The notes below the pieces were generated by a model, which saw only the letters and a program-made list of their open reading frames with translations, searched no databases and had not been told where the DNA came from. A DNA stretch of 64,000 nucleotides from Betaproteobacteria bacterium (GTDB lineage: Bacteria > Pseudomonadota > Gammaproteobacteria > Burkholderiales > SG8-41): NCBI GenBank assembly GCA_021730905.1, contig JAKFYK010000009.1:1-64000 (forward strand), in the 5' to 3' direction. This document shows positions 8,181 to 16,370 of this stretch, in pieces. The number at the start of each line of letters is the position of its first letter. The first letter of the stretch is position 1. The translations under genes and the position numbers were made by a program.

Positions 8181-10412
8181 TCACTGGGACGTTCGGATAG
8201 ACGATTCGAGGTGGGATCGGGTTTCGGCATCTTCACACCAAATGAAAAGACCTTTCATGGGGCGTGTCAAAATAATTCGGTAGGCTTCCTGAACGGATCG
8301 GAGAAGAGCGGCGTGGGCTGGCCCTGTCGCGTCATCCTCGCCATTGGCCGCGGCGATCCGGCGGTTGATACCGCTTTCGAAGACGTGGTCAGCGTCGACT
8401 ACCCAACGCACGCTTCGCCATATGAGGTCACTGAGCCAGAGCAGGCCGACATAATCAAAATCGAACCCACGGACGACATACGGGCAGCCTACCTCGCAAA
8501 GCGGATCATCTGAAATCTTGGAACCAGGGGGTGCTTGAATGTAGTGAGTGTAGTCGCCGCCATTTGGAACGTAGTTCCAAATTTTGCTCCAGTGCTCGGT
8601 CTTTCCGTTTCGATTGTAGGCTTCGTGGAAGTCCATCAGGTGAGGTGGAAGATTATGGGGGAGTGCTACACGTTTTGTAGTCCATTTCCGAGCATAACTA
8701 GCCAAAAGCCGAGCAGTGTGTCCTTGTTCAATTTTAGCGTGTAAGACTGCATCGAGTTGATGAAGATTGTCTACAAACTTCATTTCGAACGGAGCGAATG
8801 GAATTCCTAATGTTTTCTTGGAGCCGCCAATTGGGATGACGTTTTCAGCCGCCTTCAAAATGGGGAAAGAAGAACGCCTCTGATCATAGTTGAGCGCGAT
8901 GACGTTTTCCGCGGTCGACGCCATCTCGACGGTCTGTAGTGACGTAAATCCGAATAGTGAGTCAACCCAGTCAACGTAATCCTTCGATCCCGCACATCGG
9001 AACTGACTGCCTGCCAGACTGATTTCCTCAAACACTTCGACGCCGAGTTCCTCTGCCCATTTTTTGAAATCGCGGACGGTGGTATTTTCCTGGTCGCGAA
9101 AGCCCTGTTGGGAGTCAAGCAGAAATACGCTCACGGTAGAGGCGCGCATAATGTGATAAGCCTGAGGACCAAACGCCGTTGTGAATCCAAACTGTCCTCG
9201 GCCTTCGATGTGCTCGGGGTTGATGAGAGCATGGGCTTCATCCACGATCGAGACGAGGAATTCGTTATCTCGTGAGCCAGTTCGGAAGTTCGGAGCAAGA
9301 GAGCGAAGCATTTTTAAATTTTCTCTCCAGAGGGGCTCTGGCTGGAAAGCGTCAGAGTATTCACGTCGGAGCGCTCCGAACTGTCCCGTATTAAGCGGCG
9401 TATAACCAGTCGCAGAAACTACGACACCCTGTGCACCCTCGACGCCTAATACCCTTTGAAAAAGATAGCGCCAATTCGAGCTTTGGCTAGCAGATGTCGT
9501 AGCGATAACGACATTTCCTTCCCGAAGATTAGGGTTCGTGACGAGTGAGGCCCAGACCTTAGCTGCGACTACCGATTTTCCAGAGCCCGGAGGCCCCTCT
9601 ATAAGAATAACTGTCTTCTTTGGACGTTTCCCGAGTGTAGCCTGGGATACGCGAGCGGTTACGAGAGCAAATGCCGTACGTTGATTATCCAGAAGGACAA
9701 AAGGACTCTGCTCGCGGTTGAGAATCTGCTCACCAATGTGCTGAACAAATCCTCGAGACTGCTTATACACGCCGTTCTCAAATGCCTGTGCGAATTCTCG
9801 ATCTGGTTCAGTTAGACGATCTTTGAAGAAATCAGGCAGGCGCGTTGCAACGTCGTCCTTCTCAACTGAGAAACAAGGGTGAAGAGCTGTTAAAGAGTCA
9901 TTGGGAGCAAGTGCGTACGCGTGATAGTACGGATCCTTGGTAAATACCACGCACCCATGAACGTCAGCATCATAGTCATGTACGGCGGAATGAAATCTGC
10001 GACAGTACTGCGTGTAGCCACGGACCTGATCGGACGGATGGCTCTGACATTGACCATGGCGTTGCATAAGCCCTTCCACAGGGCCCGGAAGATCGCCTTG
10101 TGTAATCCAATCTTTTAGCTCGACTATGACGGCCGCTGGTTTGCCCCGATGTCCTCCGAGAAGAACCATGTCAGCCCAAGCGGAAACCGCTGGCATTTTG
10201 TATTCAATTGACAAATTGCCGTGGCTGCCAAAGTAGAGATCGAGGTTTTCGAACGATTGGGCGGAAAAAGCTTTACTAACCTTGGGTAACGAGCTTCTCC
10301 ATGCTTGTTCTTCGGCGTGGGAGTATCGATGGGTCAACGCCTGAAGATCGGCCACGAGTTGATCCATTCCATTCTCGATCCGATCTCGAAACTCAGCAAT
10401 TTTTAGCAACAT
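8181..10412 (-). CDS. PD-(D/E)XK nuclease fused to DUF2075 (Schlafen-type) ATPase
   Basis: Protein of 743 residues with two parts. The N-terminal part shows a PD-(D/E)XK-type nuclease core: D81, then E98-x-K100 in AAVIVELKDW, and Q129 in a position often conserved in this fold. The C-terminal part is a DUF2075/Schlafen group 3-like SF1 helicase ATPase: Walker A GPPGSGKS at 273-280, Walker B SIVDEAHAL near 388-396, a motif III-like FLLDSQQGF, and the ending ILTRPMKGLFIWCEDAE typical of DUF2075. DNA or RNA cleavage driven by NTP hydrolysis is inferred. There is no clear ribosome site. The base composition is visibly lower in GC than in flanking operons, indicating horizontal transfer. Confidence 0.85.
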   Translation of the reverse strand: MLLKIAEFRDRIENGMDQLVADLQALTHRYSHAEEQAWRSSLPKVSKAFSAQSFENLDLYFGSHGNLSIEYKMPAVSAWADMVLLGGHRGKPAAVIVELKDWITQGDLPGPVEGLMQRHGQCQSHPSDQVRGYTQYCRRFHSAVHDYDADVHGCVVFTKDPYYHAYALAPNDSLTALHPCFSVEKDDVATRLPDFFKDRLTEPDREFAQAFENGVYKQSRGFVQHIGEQILNREQSPFVLLDNQRTAFALVTARVSQATLGKRPKKTVILIEGPPGSGKSVVAAKVWASLVTNPNLREGNVVIATTSASQSSNWRYLFQRVLGVEGAQGVVVSATGYTPLNTGQFGALRREYSDAFQPEPLWRENLKMLRSLAPNFRTGSRDNEFLVSIVDEAHALINPEHIEGRGQFGFTTAFGPQAYHIMRASTVSVFLLDSQQGFRDQENTTVRDFKKWAEELGVEVFEEISLAGSQFRCAGSKDYVDWVDSLFGFTSLQTVEMASTAENVIALNYDQRRSSFPILKAAENVIPIGGSKKTLGIPFAPFEMKFVDNLHQLDAVLHAKIEQGHTARLLASYARKWTTKRVALPHNLPPHLMDFHEAYNRNGKTEHWSKIWNYVPNGGDYTHYIQAPPGSKISDDPLCEVGCPYVVRGFDFDYVGLLWLSDLIWRSVRWVVDADHVFESGINRRIAAANGEDDATGPAHAALLRSVQEAYRIILTRPMKGLFIWCEDAETRSHLESSIRTSQ

Positions 10413-10713
10413 GGGAGACGTAGTTAGAGTTAGATATATGCTGCCATCAAACTGCTACAAACTGCGAAGCTGCGCTCTCGCGCGAGCGGCCATATACGCG
10501 CTTCGGCGTCGCAAGCTGTTTGAGATACTGCTGAATCAGGAGCTGGCTCATAGCATCAGGATGGCGCACGTGGCTGCCGTATGCAGATATATGTTAAGTA
10601 TTTGTTTTTATTAAATTTTATATAGCTCGTCCAGCGGGACAAAAATTCACCAGCGGCGTCATTAGCATCGTAACATCACGCCCTGATCGTCGAAACTCTC
10701 GTGAACCGGAACC
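10413..10713. other. AT-rich intergenic region between island and bug gene
   Basis: Divergent region of 301 bases between the nuclease-ATPase gene (minus) and a bug gene (plus). It contains copy 1 of the AT-rich dispersed element (10594-10620). A 67-codon plus frame (10411-10614) has no recognisable features and I do not call it. The right border of the low-GC island lies about here. Confidence 0.4.
10594..10620 (+). repeat. AT-rich dispersed element, copy 1
   Basis: Begins TTAAGTATTTGTTTTTATT (exactly shared, 19 bases, with copy 5 at 40493-40520), then AAATTTTA. It lies 94-120 bases before the bug start at 10714. See the finding on this element for the full set. Confidence 0.7.
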
Positions 10714-11721
10714 ATGCTGACCCAAATTGAAGTAACTGCCATCATCGCTGCAACGATGCTCGCCGGCCATGCCGGCACCAGCACTGCCGCCGACACCCCT
10801 TCGACAAGCTCAGGACAGGCTTTCCCCTCCCGCCCCATCCGCCTGATCTCGCCCTTCGCGCCCGGCGGCGGCAACGACATCATGTCGCGCACGCTGGGCG
10901 CTGCCATTTCAAAAGGGCTGGGGCAATCCATCGTCGTGGATAACCGTCCCGGCGCGAATACGATCGTGGCGATGGAAATCCTCGCGCGCGCCGCGCCCGA
11001 CGGCTACACGCTGCTCACCACCAGCAGTTCGCAGGCGACCAATGCGACGCTGTACGCGAAGCTGCCGTACGATTCGATCAAGAGTTTCGCGCCGGTGTCG
11101 CGTATCGGCGTGAGCCCGCTGATCGTGGTGGTGAATCCATCGCTGCCGGTCAAGAGCGTGGGCGACCTGATCGCGGCGGCCAAGGCCAAGCCCGGCGCCT
11201 ACATGTATCCGTCGGCAGGCACCGGCAATTCAACGCATCTCGCCGGCGAGTTGTTTGCGGTGATGGCGGGCGTGACATTGACGCACGTGCCGTATAAAGG
11301 CCTCGGCCCCGGCCTGCTGGATTTGATGTCCGGACGCCTGCACACGGCGTTCAGCACCGCGCCTTCTGCTCTGCCTCACGTCAAGAGCGGCCGGCTGCGC
11401 GCGCTGGCGGTGACTTCAGGCGCGCGTTCCGCGCTGGCGCCAGGCGTGCCGACGGTGGCGGAATCCGGCATTCCCGGTTACGACGCGAGCACCTGGTACG
11501 GCATCATCGCCACCGGCGGCACGCCGCGCGCGGTGATTGCGCGGCTCAATCACGAAATAACCACCGCGCTCGGCACGCCGGAATTGCGGGAACAGTTGAT
11601 GACGGCAGGCGCCGATCCCGCGCCGAATACGCCGGAGCAATTTGCCGCGCTGATTCAGTCCGAAATCATCAAGTGGGCGAAGATCATCAAGCTGTCGGGC
11701 GCGAAGGCAGAGTCGCAGTAG
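10714..11721 (+). CDS. Bug-family periplasmic binding protein with in-frame repeat insertion
   Basis: TctC-type receptor of 335 residues. It has a signal peptide (IIAATMLAGHAGTSTAA), then the insert PSTSSGQA encoded by a dispersed repeat, then the canonical FPSRPIRLISPFAPGGGNDI. YDSIKSFAPVSRI, SAGTGNSTHLAGELF and THVPYKGLGPGLLDLMSGRL are the expected family phrases. The insert falls exactly at the junction between export signal and mature domain, where it can be tolerated. It is an orphan receptor with no membrane partner adjacent; a flavin-reductase-like gene follows after a large palindrome. The ligand is unknown, probably a carboxylate. Confidence 0.92.
   Translation: MLTQIEVTAIIAATMLAGHAGTSTAADTPSTSSGQAFPSRPIRLISPFAPGGGNDIMSRTLGAAISKGLGQSIVVDNRPGANTIVAMEILARAAPDGYTLLTTSSSQATNATLYAKLPYDSIKSFAPVSRIGVSPLIVVVNPSLPVKSVGDLIAAAKAKPGAYMYPSAGTGNSTHLAGELFAVMAGVTLTHVPYKGLGPGLLDLMSGRLHTAFSTAPSALPHVKSGRLRALAVTSGARSALAPGVPTVAESGIPGYDASTWYGIIATGGTPRAVIARLNHEITTALGTPELREQLMTAGADPAPNTPEQFAALIQSEIIKWAKIIKLSGAKAESQ
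10798..10820 (+). repeat. TTCGACAAGCTCAG-type dispersed repeat inside a coding region
   Basis: CCTTCGACAAGCTCAGGACA is the core of a repeat widespread in proteobacterial genomes; read in this frame it encodes PSTSSGQA. A further pair is at 16079-16144. Confidence 0.8.
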
Positions 11722-11745
11722 GCTTTGATGCAAGGCGGCTTGCGC

Positions 11746-11899
11746 GCCCCCATCCCAGCCTTCTGCTTCGCTTCAAGTGTGCCCTTGCCCCGCAAGCGAG
11801 GGAAGGAGTCACAGTGGCGCGATGGTTTACCTACATCCCTTCCCCCGCGTGCGGGGCAAGGGCACACTTGAAGCGAAGCAGAAGGTCGGGATGGGGGCA
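11746..11899. repeat. Large imperfect palindrome, ~60-bp arms
   Basis: The left arm at 11746-11806 and right arm at 11838-11899 are near-perfect inverted copies (core TTCTGCTTCGCTTCAAGTGT, then CCCTTGCCCCGCAAGCG) around a 31-base centre. It lies between the bug gene and the flavin-reductase-like gene. A third, single-arm copy lies at 28893-28966. It could form a long hairpin and act as a transcription barrier; a MITE or REP-type origin is likely. Confidence 0.8.
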
Positions 11900-11981
11900 T
11901 AGGCGGACTCGCAGTAATCTCTTGATGTAAGGCCTGCACGTGGCAGGCGACGAAGCGTTTATCCCGATCAAGGAGCCGCCC

Positions 11982-13061
11982 ATGACCACGCCCAAAGTCC
12001 GCCGCCAGACCGAGTGGAAGCCGCTGTCGAAAGAAGCATTCCGCGAACGTTTTTATGCGCGCTTTCAGGATCCGGCGTTTGAGGCGGTCAAGCCCGAGCT
12101 GGAAAAAGTGTTCGAGACCGCGTGGGACGGCTACATCGTCTATCGCAAATCGCCGAATCAGCAGCCGGCGGGCGCGGGCTTCGCCAACCCGGAACAAAAG
12201 CTGCCGGTGGAATGGCTGCACGCCAAAGCACAAATCGCGACTGCCGAAAAACACCAGAAGCAAGCCGGCTCGCCGTCGCGCATATTGATCGTCAACGGCT
12301 CCACGCGCAGCGAACACACCTGTCCCGGCGAAATTTCCAAGACGCGCCGCCTCGCGCAAGCGGTCGAAGAAAGCATCAACGCAATCCACGGCTTCGAGAC
12401 GGATTTTCTCGATTTATCGACCCTGGCGGACGAGCCGCTGAAAGTCATCCACCCCTGCAAGGCCTGCGTCTCCACCGCGATGCCGCTGTGCCACTGGCCC
12501 TGCTCGTGCTATCCGAATCACGCACTGGGCCAGACCAACGACTGGATGGCGGAAATATATCCGCGCTGGGTAGCGGCGCACGGCGTGTTCGTGTTGTGCC
12601 CTATGCACTGGTATCAAACGCCGGCGAGCCTGAAATTGATGATCGACCGACTGGTGTGCGCGGACGGCGGCAACCCCGATCCGACCACCACCAAGGGCAA
12701 AAATCCGCTGCTCGCCAAAGAACTTGAACTCAAAGGCTGGGATTACCCCAAGCATCTGGCAGGACGCGCGTTCGCGGTACTCGCGCACGGCGACGCCGCC
12801 GGCCCGGAAAATCTGCGGCGCATTTTGAGCGACTGGCTCACCGACATCGGCATGATACAGGCGGGCCCCGCTGCCGCCATCGATGCGTGGATCGGCTATT
12901 ACCAGCCGTATGCCACCAGCCACGAAGATCTCGACAACGATCCCGATCTGTTCGCGCAGGTGAAAAATGCTTCGCTGAGCCTCGCCAACATGGTGACACA
13001 GATACGCAGCGGCGCGTATCGGGCGCCCAATGCGGGGCTGCATAATCCGCGCGAGAAATAA
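11982..13061 (+). CDS. NAD(P)H-dependent FMN reductase-like flavoprotein
   Basis: Protein of about 359 residues with a flavodoxin-like FMN_red domain in its second half: RILIVNGSTRSEHTCPGEIS is the phosphate-binding first strand and loop, and VFVLCPMHWYQTPASLKLMI the flavin-ring region. The N-terminal 100 residues are a helical extension not usual for small FMN reductases. Several cysteines (HPCKACVSTAMPLCHWPCSC) could bind a metal or cluster. The start at 11982 is chosen over a GTG at 11940 because AAGGAG lies six bases before it. It probably reduces a quinone or nitro/azo-type substrate; the partner is unknown. Confidence 0.8.
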   Translation: MTTPKVRRQTEWKPLSKEAFRERFYARFQDPAFEAVKPELEKVFETAWDGYIVYRKSPNQQPAGAGFANPEQKLPVEWLHAKAQIATAEKHQKQAGSPSRILIVNGSTRSEHTCPGEISKTRRLAQAVEESINAIHGFETDFLDLSTLADEPLKVIHPCKACVSTAMPLCHWPCSCYPNHALGQTNDWMAEIYPRWVAAHGVFVLCPMHWYQTPASLKLMIDRLVCADGGNPDPTTTKGKNPLLAKELELKGWDYPKHLAGRAFAVLAHGDAAGPENLRRILSDWLTDIGMIQAGPAAAIDAWIGYYQPYATSHEDLDNDPDLFAQVKNASLSLANMVTQIRSGAYRAPNAGLHNPREK

Positions 13062-13067
13062 ACCACT

Positions 13068-14036
13068 CTACGGCAATCGAACAACCACCTTGCCCAGAAA
13101 CTGGTCCGTGTCCACGTAAGCCTTCGCCGCGGGCAGTTCGTCGAAGCTGAACACGCGGTCGATCACCGGTTTGATCTTGCCCTCGGCAATCGCGGGATAA
13201 ACGTCGCGCATGAAACCGTCGTGCGCCAGCGCGCGCTGCGCGGGCGTGAGCGGCGTGTTGGAAATACCGCAAATCTGCAAACGCCGTCCGTGCACGGTCT
13301 CCAGATCGATGTCCGCATTGAACACGCCATCGACATAGCCCACCACGATGACACGGCCGAAATCGGCTGCGACGCGCACGCAACCCGGAAACGCCGTACC
13401 TCCTGCAAGATTCACCGCCACATCGACGCCCCGACCGCCGGTGGCTGCGAGCGTGGCGTCGACGAACCCGCTGCCGCGTGTTTCGATGCCCACATCGAGG
13501 CCGAGCGCCTTCAATGCCGCAAGCTTTTTCGCCGAGCCGGAGGTGCCGATCACGCGCGCGCCGAGATGTTTGGCGATCTGCACCGCGGCCACCCCCACGC
13601 CCGACGACGCGCCCACGAGCAGCAGCCACTCGCCCGCGCGCAAGCGCCCGAACTGGATCACCGCCTCCCATGCGGTGATGAATGCCGCGGGAACCGACGC
13701 CGCTTCTTCCCACGACAGATTGTCGGGCACGCGCGCGGCCAGCGCCGGATCGACCAGCGCATATTCGGCGAAGCAGCCGTGCGCGCGGAACAGCACGCGC
13801 TCGCCGGGCCGATACGCGGTGGCGCCCGCATCCACCACCTCGCCCGAGCCGTCAATGCCCGCGGGTCGTCCGCCCTGCGCGCTGTGGCGCTTGATGCGCG
13901 CCAGCATGTCGCCGCGATTGATGGAAGTGGCCTTCACGCGCACAAGCATTTCACCTCGCGCGGGCTGAGGCACCGGAATATCGCGCAGCTCAAGCTCGGC
14001 GCGATCGCCGGATTTTTTTATCCAGAAGGATTTCAT
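13068..14036 (-). CDS. MDR-family zinc-free quinone oxidoreductase-like protein
   Basis: Medium-chain dehydrogenase/reductase of about 322 residues. It has the N-terminal GroES-like fold (GEMLVRVKATSINRGDMLAR, GIDGSGEVVDAG), the Rossmann motif GASSGVGVAAVQIAKHLGAR and the C-terminal DELPAAKAYVDTDQFLGKVV. The zinc-ligand pattern of alcohol dehydrogenases is lacking, which fits NADPH:quinone oxidoreductase or enoyl reductase types. The start at 14036 leaves a 32-base gap after the bug gene; the longer frame would overlap it. It ends seven bases from the convergent flavin-reductase-like gene. It is last in a bug-bug-MDR operon. Confidence 0.85.
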   Translation of the reverse strand: MKSFWIKKSGDRAELELRDIPVPQPARGEMLVRVKATSINRGDMLARIKRHSAQGGRPAGIDGSGEVVDAGATAYRPGERVLFRAHGCFAEYALVDPALAARVPDNLSWEEAASVPAAFITAWEAVIQFGRLRAGEWLLLVGASSGVGVAAVQIAKHLGARVIGTSGSAKKLAALKALGLDVGIETRGSGFVDATLAATGGRGVDVAVNLAGGTAFPGCVRVAADFGRVIVVGYVDGVFNADIDLETVHGRRLQICGISNTPLTPAQRALAHDGFMRDVYPAIAEGKIKPVIDRVFSFDELPAAKAYVDTDQFLGKVVVRLP

Positions 14037-14068
14037 GGGCAACGCAGCAACCGCAGCACCTTGCGGGA

Positions 14069-15031
14069 TTACTCGACCTTGATGCCGACTTCCCTGATGA
14101 TTTTCGCCCACACGCCCATTTCACGTTTGATAAATGCGCCGAATTCGTCGGGCGTGTTGGCAACCGGCTCGGCGCCAAGCTGGATGATGCGATCGCGCAC
14201 TTCGGGAATCGCTGCCGACTTGGCAATCGATTGATAAAGCCGGTCGATCACCGCGCGCGGCGTTCCGGCGGGTACCAGCGCGCCATTCCACTCGTTCGCT
14301 TCAAAGCCCGGCACGGCGGATTCAGCGATGCTGGGAATATCAGGCAGCGCAACGCTGCGCTTCAGGCTGGTCACACCGAGCGCGCGCAGCTTGCCGGTAC
14401 TGAAATGCTGGATCGACGATGGAATGGTGGCGAACAGCAGCGCCGTCTCTCCCGACAACAAAGCAATCACTGCCGGTCCGCCGCCTTTGTACGGCACATG
14501 CGTCATTTTGATACCGGTCATCGAACTGAAGCGCTCCGTCGCGAGGTGGTTGGCGCTGACGTTGCCGGCGGACGCATAGTTGAGCGCGCCCGGCTGGCTT
14601 TTCGCGAGTGCGATGAATTCCTTGACCGATTTCGCCGGCACCGACGGATGCACCGACAGCACCAGCGTGACGATGGACATCAGCGATACTGGCAGCAAAT
14701 CCTTTTCGGAATCGAACGGCATTTTTTTGATCAGGCTCGGATTGGCGCCGAACGTGAGATTGGCAATGCCGATGGTGTGCCCGTCGGGCGGCGCTTTGGC
14801 CGCGATATCAAGACCGATGGTGGAAGAACCGCCGGGACGGTTTTCGACCACCACCTGCTGGCCGAGAAGTTCGCTCATGCGCGGCGCGAGGATGCGCATC
14901 ACCACATCGGTAGAACCGCCCGGCGCATACGGTACGATTGCGCGCACGGTGCGCGTGGGAAACGTTTGCGCGCTGGCAGCGGCGCAGGCCGCAACACCGA
15001 GAGATATTGTAAGTATTTGTTTTAATTTCAT
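14069..15031 (-). CDS. Bug-family periplasmic binding protein
   Basis: TctC-type receptor of 320 residues. Signal peptide MKLKQILTISLGVAACAAAS, then the signature FPTRTVRAIVPYAPGGSTDV. The later phrases AGNVSANHLATERFSSM, THVPYKGGGPAVIALLSGE and WNGALVPAGTPRAVIDRLYQ are all typical. GGAGGAG is the ribosome site, with a long AT-rich spacer that belongs to copy 2 of the dispersed element, which also supplies the first codons. It lies 27 bases downstream of another bug gene; the pair shares a transcript with the MDR gene. Confidence 0.92.
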   Translation of the reverse strand: MKLKQILTISLGVAACAAASAQTFPTRTVRAIVPYAPGGSTDVVMRILAPRMSELLGQQVVVENRPGGSSTIGLDIAAKAPPDGHTIGIANLTFGANPSLIKKMPFDSEKDLLPVSLMSIVTLVLSVHPSVPAKSVKEFIALAKSQPGALNYASAGNVSANHLATERFSSMTGIKMTHVPYKGGGPAVIALLSGETALLFATIPSSIQHFSTGKLRALGVTSLKRSVALPDIPSIAESAVPGFEANEWNGALVPAGTPRAVIDRLYQSIAKSAAIPEVRDRIIQLGAEPVANTPDEFGAFIKREMGVWAKIIREVGIKVE

Positions 15032-15036
15032 TTTTT
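15010..15036 (+). repeat. AT-rich dispersed element, copy 2
   Basis: TAAGTATTTGTTTTAATT plus T-rich tail; it covers codons 1 to 7 and the spacer before the start of the minus-strand bug gene at 15031. Confidence 0.6.
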
Positions 15037-15058
15037 AATACTCCTCCTCACGTGATTT

Positions 15059-16033
15059 TCATTCCACTTTGACGCCTGCATCGCGCACGATCTTACCCCA
15101 CTTCGCATGATCGGCCTTGAGCAGCGCGGCAAATGCGTCCGGGCCGGGCGTCACCTGTTCGCCCGCGCTCGCCAGACGCTCACGCATGTCGGGCCGGCTC
15201 AATACACGCGATGTTTCAGTGCTCAATCGCGCCACAATATTCGCAGGCGTTTTCGCCGGGACCAGGAAACCGAACCAGGTGCTGGCCTCAACACCTTTGT
15301 AGCCTGATTCAGCAACCGTGGGAACATTTTTCAGCGCCGGCACACGCTGGGCCGAGGTCACGGCGAGCACGCGTATCGTGCCACCCTGGACCTGCGGCAG
15401 CGCGGTTTCCACCGATGAAAAAAACACCGCCAGACGGCCGCCGAGCAAATCGGGAAACGCCTGTGCCGCGCCTTTGTACGGCACGTGGATCAGTTTGACA
15501 CCGGCTGCGCGCTGCAACAAATCCCCGCTGAGATGGCCGATGGTGCCGTTGCCGGTCGATGCCCGCGTCAATGCATCCGGCTTGCTTTTCGCGGCATCGA
15601 GCAAGTCGCTCAACTTCATATAAGGCGATTTGGCCCACACCATCAGCGCAATGGGCATGGACGACACCAGCGTCACCGGCGCGAAATCCTTGAGCGAGTC
15701 GTAGGGCAGCTTAGAGTACAAATTCGGATTGACCGCCAGATAGCTGGTCTGTCCCATCACCATGGTGTAACCATCCGGCACTGCTTTCGCAGCGAGTTCA
15801 AGGCCGATATTGCCGCCGGCACCGGGGCGGTTGTCGAATACAAACTGCCAGCCCAGTCCTTCGGTCAATTTGTGCGCCACCATGCGCGCCAGTATGTCGG
15901 TGCCGCCGCCGGGCGGAAACGGTACAATCAGCCTGATGGGCTTGTCCGGGTACACGCCCGGCGTGGCTGCGCTGGCAAGATTCACGCACGCACAGCACAT
16001 CACGATTGTGATGCACTTGATGATTGATTTCAT
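15059..16033 (-). CDS. Bug-family periplasmic binding protein
   Basis: TctC-type receptor of 324 residues. Signal peptide MKSIIKCITIVMCCACVNLA ends near ASA. The mature domain opens YPDKPIRLIVPFPPGGGTDI. YDSLKDFAPVTLV, STGNGTIGHLSGDLLQ, IHVPYKGAAQAFPDLLGGRL and TWFGFLVPAKTPANIVARL follow the family pattern. A strong ribosome site (AAGGAAGGAAA) precedes the start. It is the first gene of a bug-bug-MDR operon. There is no adjacent membrane subunit, so it may share TctAB or act in sensing. Confidence 0.93.
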   Translation of the reverse strand: MKSIIKCITIVMCCACVNLASAATPGVYPDKPIRLIVPFPPGGGTDILARMVAHKLTEGLGWQFVFDNRPGAGGNIGLELAAKAVPDGYTMVMGQTSYLAVNPNLYSKLPYDSLKDFAPVTLVSSMPIALMVWAKSPYMKLSDLLDAAKSKPDALTRASTGNGTIGHLSGDLLQRAAGVKLIHVPYKGAAQAFPDLLGGRLAVFFSSVETALPQVQGGTIRVLAVTSAQRVPALKNVPTVAESGYKGVEASTWFGFLVPAKTPANIVARLSTETSRVLSRPDMRERLASAGEQVTPGPDAFAALLKADHAKWGKIVRDAGVKVE

Positions 16034-16370
16034 TTTCCTTCCTTTTTCTCAGAGCGCACTTAAAAATTACAGCCCGTCCTTCGACAAGCTCAGGGCGAAC
16101 GCTAATTTTAAGAGCCGTTCGTGGTGATGCTGAGTTTGTCGAAGCGTCGAACCATGAACGGCAACCCCGTCCATTTTGTTAGGCATTCTTACTTAGTAAC
16201 GCCGAGTATCGGGTACCCCGCGTTGCCGCGCAATCAGGTATTCACAACTATGTCCATCAATCACATCACTTTTTTGCCTTACTGTGTTCCGAAATCGCGG
16301 TCTATGTTTTAATGCAGCCTGAATTGTTTCAAACCACCTGTTCGCTATACACCCGCAAGGAGTTTTTTGC
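16034..16370. other. Divergent intergenic region with a dispersed repeat pair
   Basis: This 337-base region separates the minus-strand bug operon from the plus-strand Gfo/Idh cassette. It holds the inverted repeat at 16079-16144 and the ribosome site AAGGAG before 16371. I see no coding frame of note and no clear consensus promoter. Confidence 0.5.
16079..16144. repeat. Inverted pair of the TTCGACAAGCTCAG repeat
   Basis: CTTCGACAAGCTCAG at 16079-16093 faces CTGAGTTTGTCGAAG at 16130-16144 (14 of 15 positions complementary). Flanking GGCGAACG and CCGTTCG extend the symmetry. This is the widespread REP-like element seen in frame at 10798. Confidence 0.85.

Noticed and set aside
10411-10614. A 67-codon plus-strand frame in the island border
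   Set aside because: No ribosome site, no domain, and it ends in the AT-rich element.
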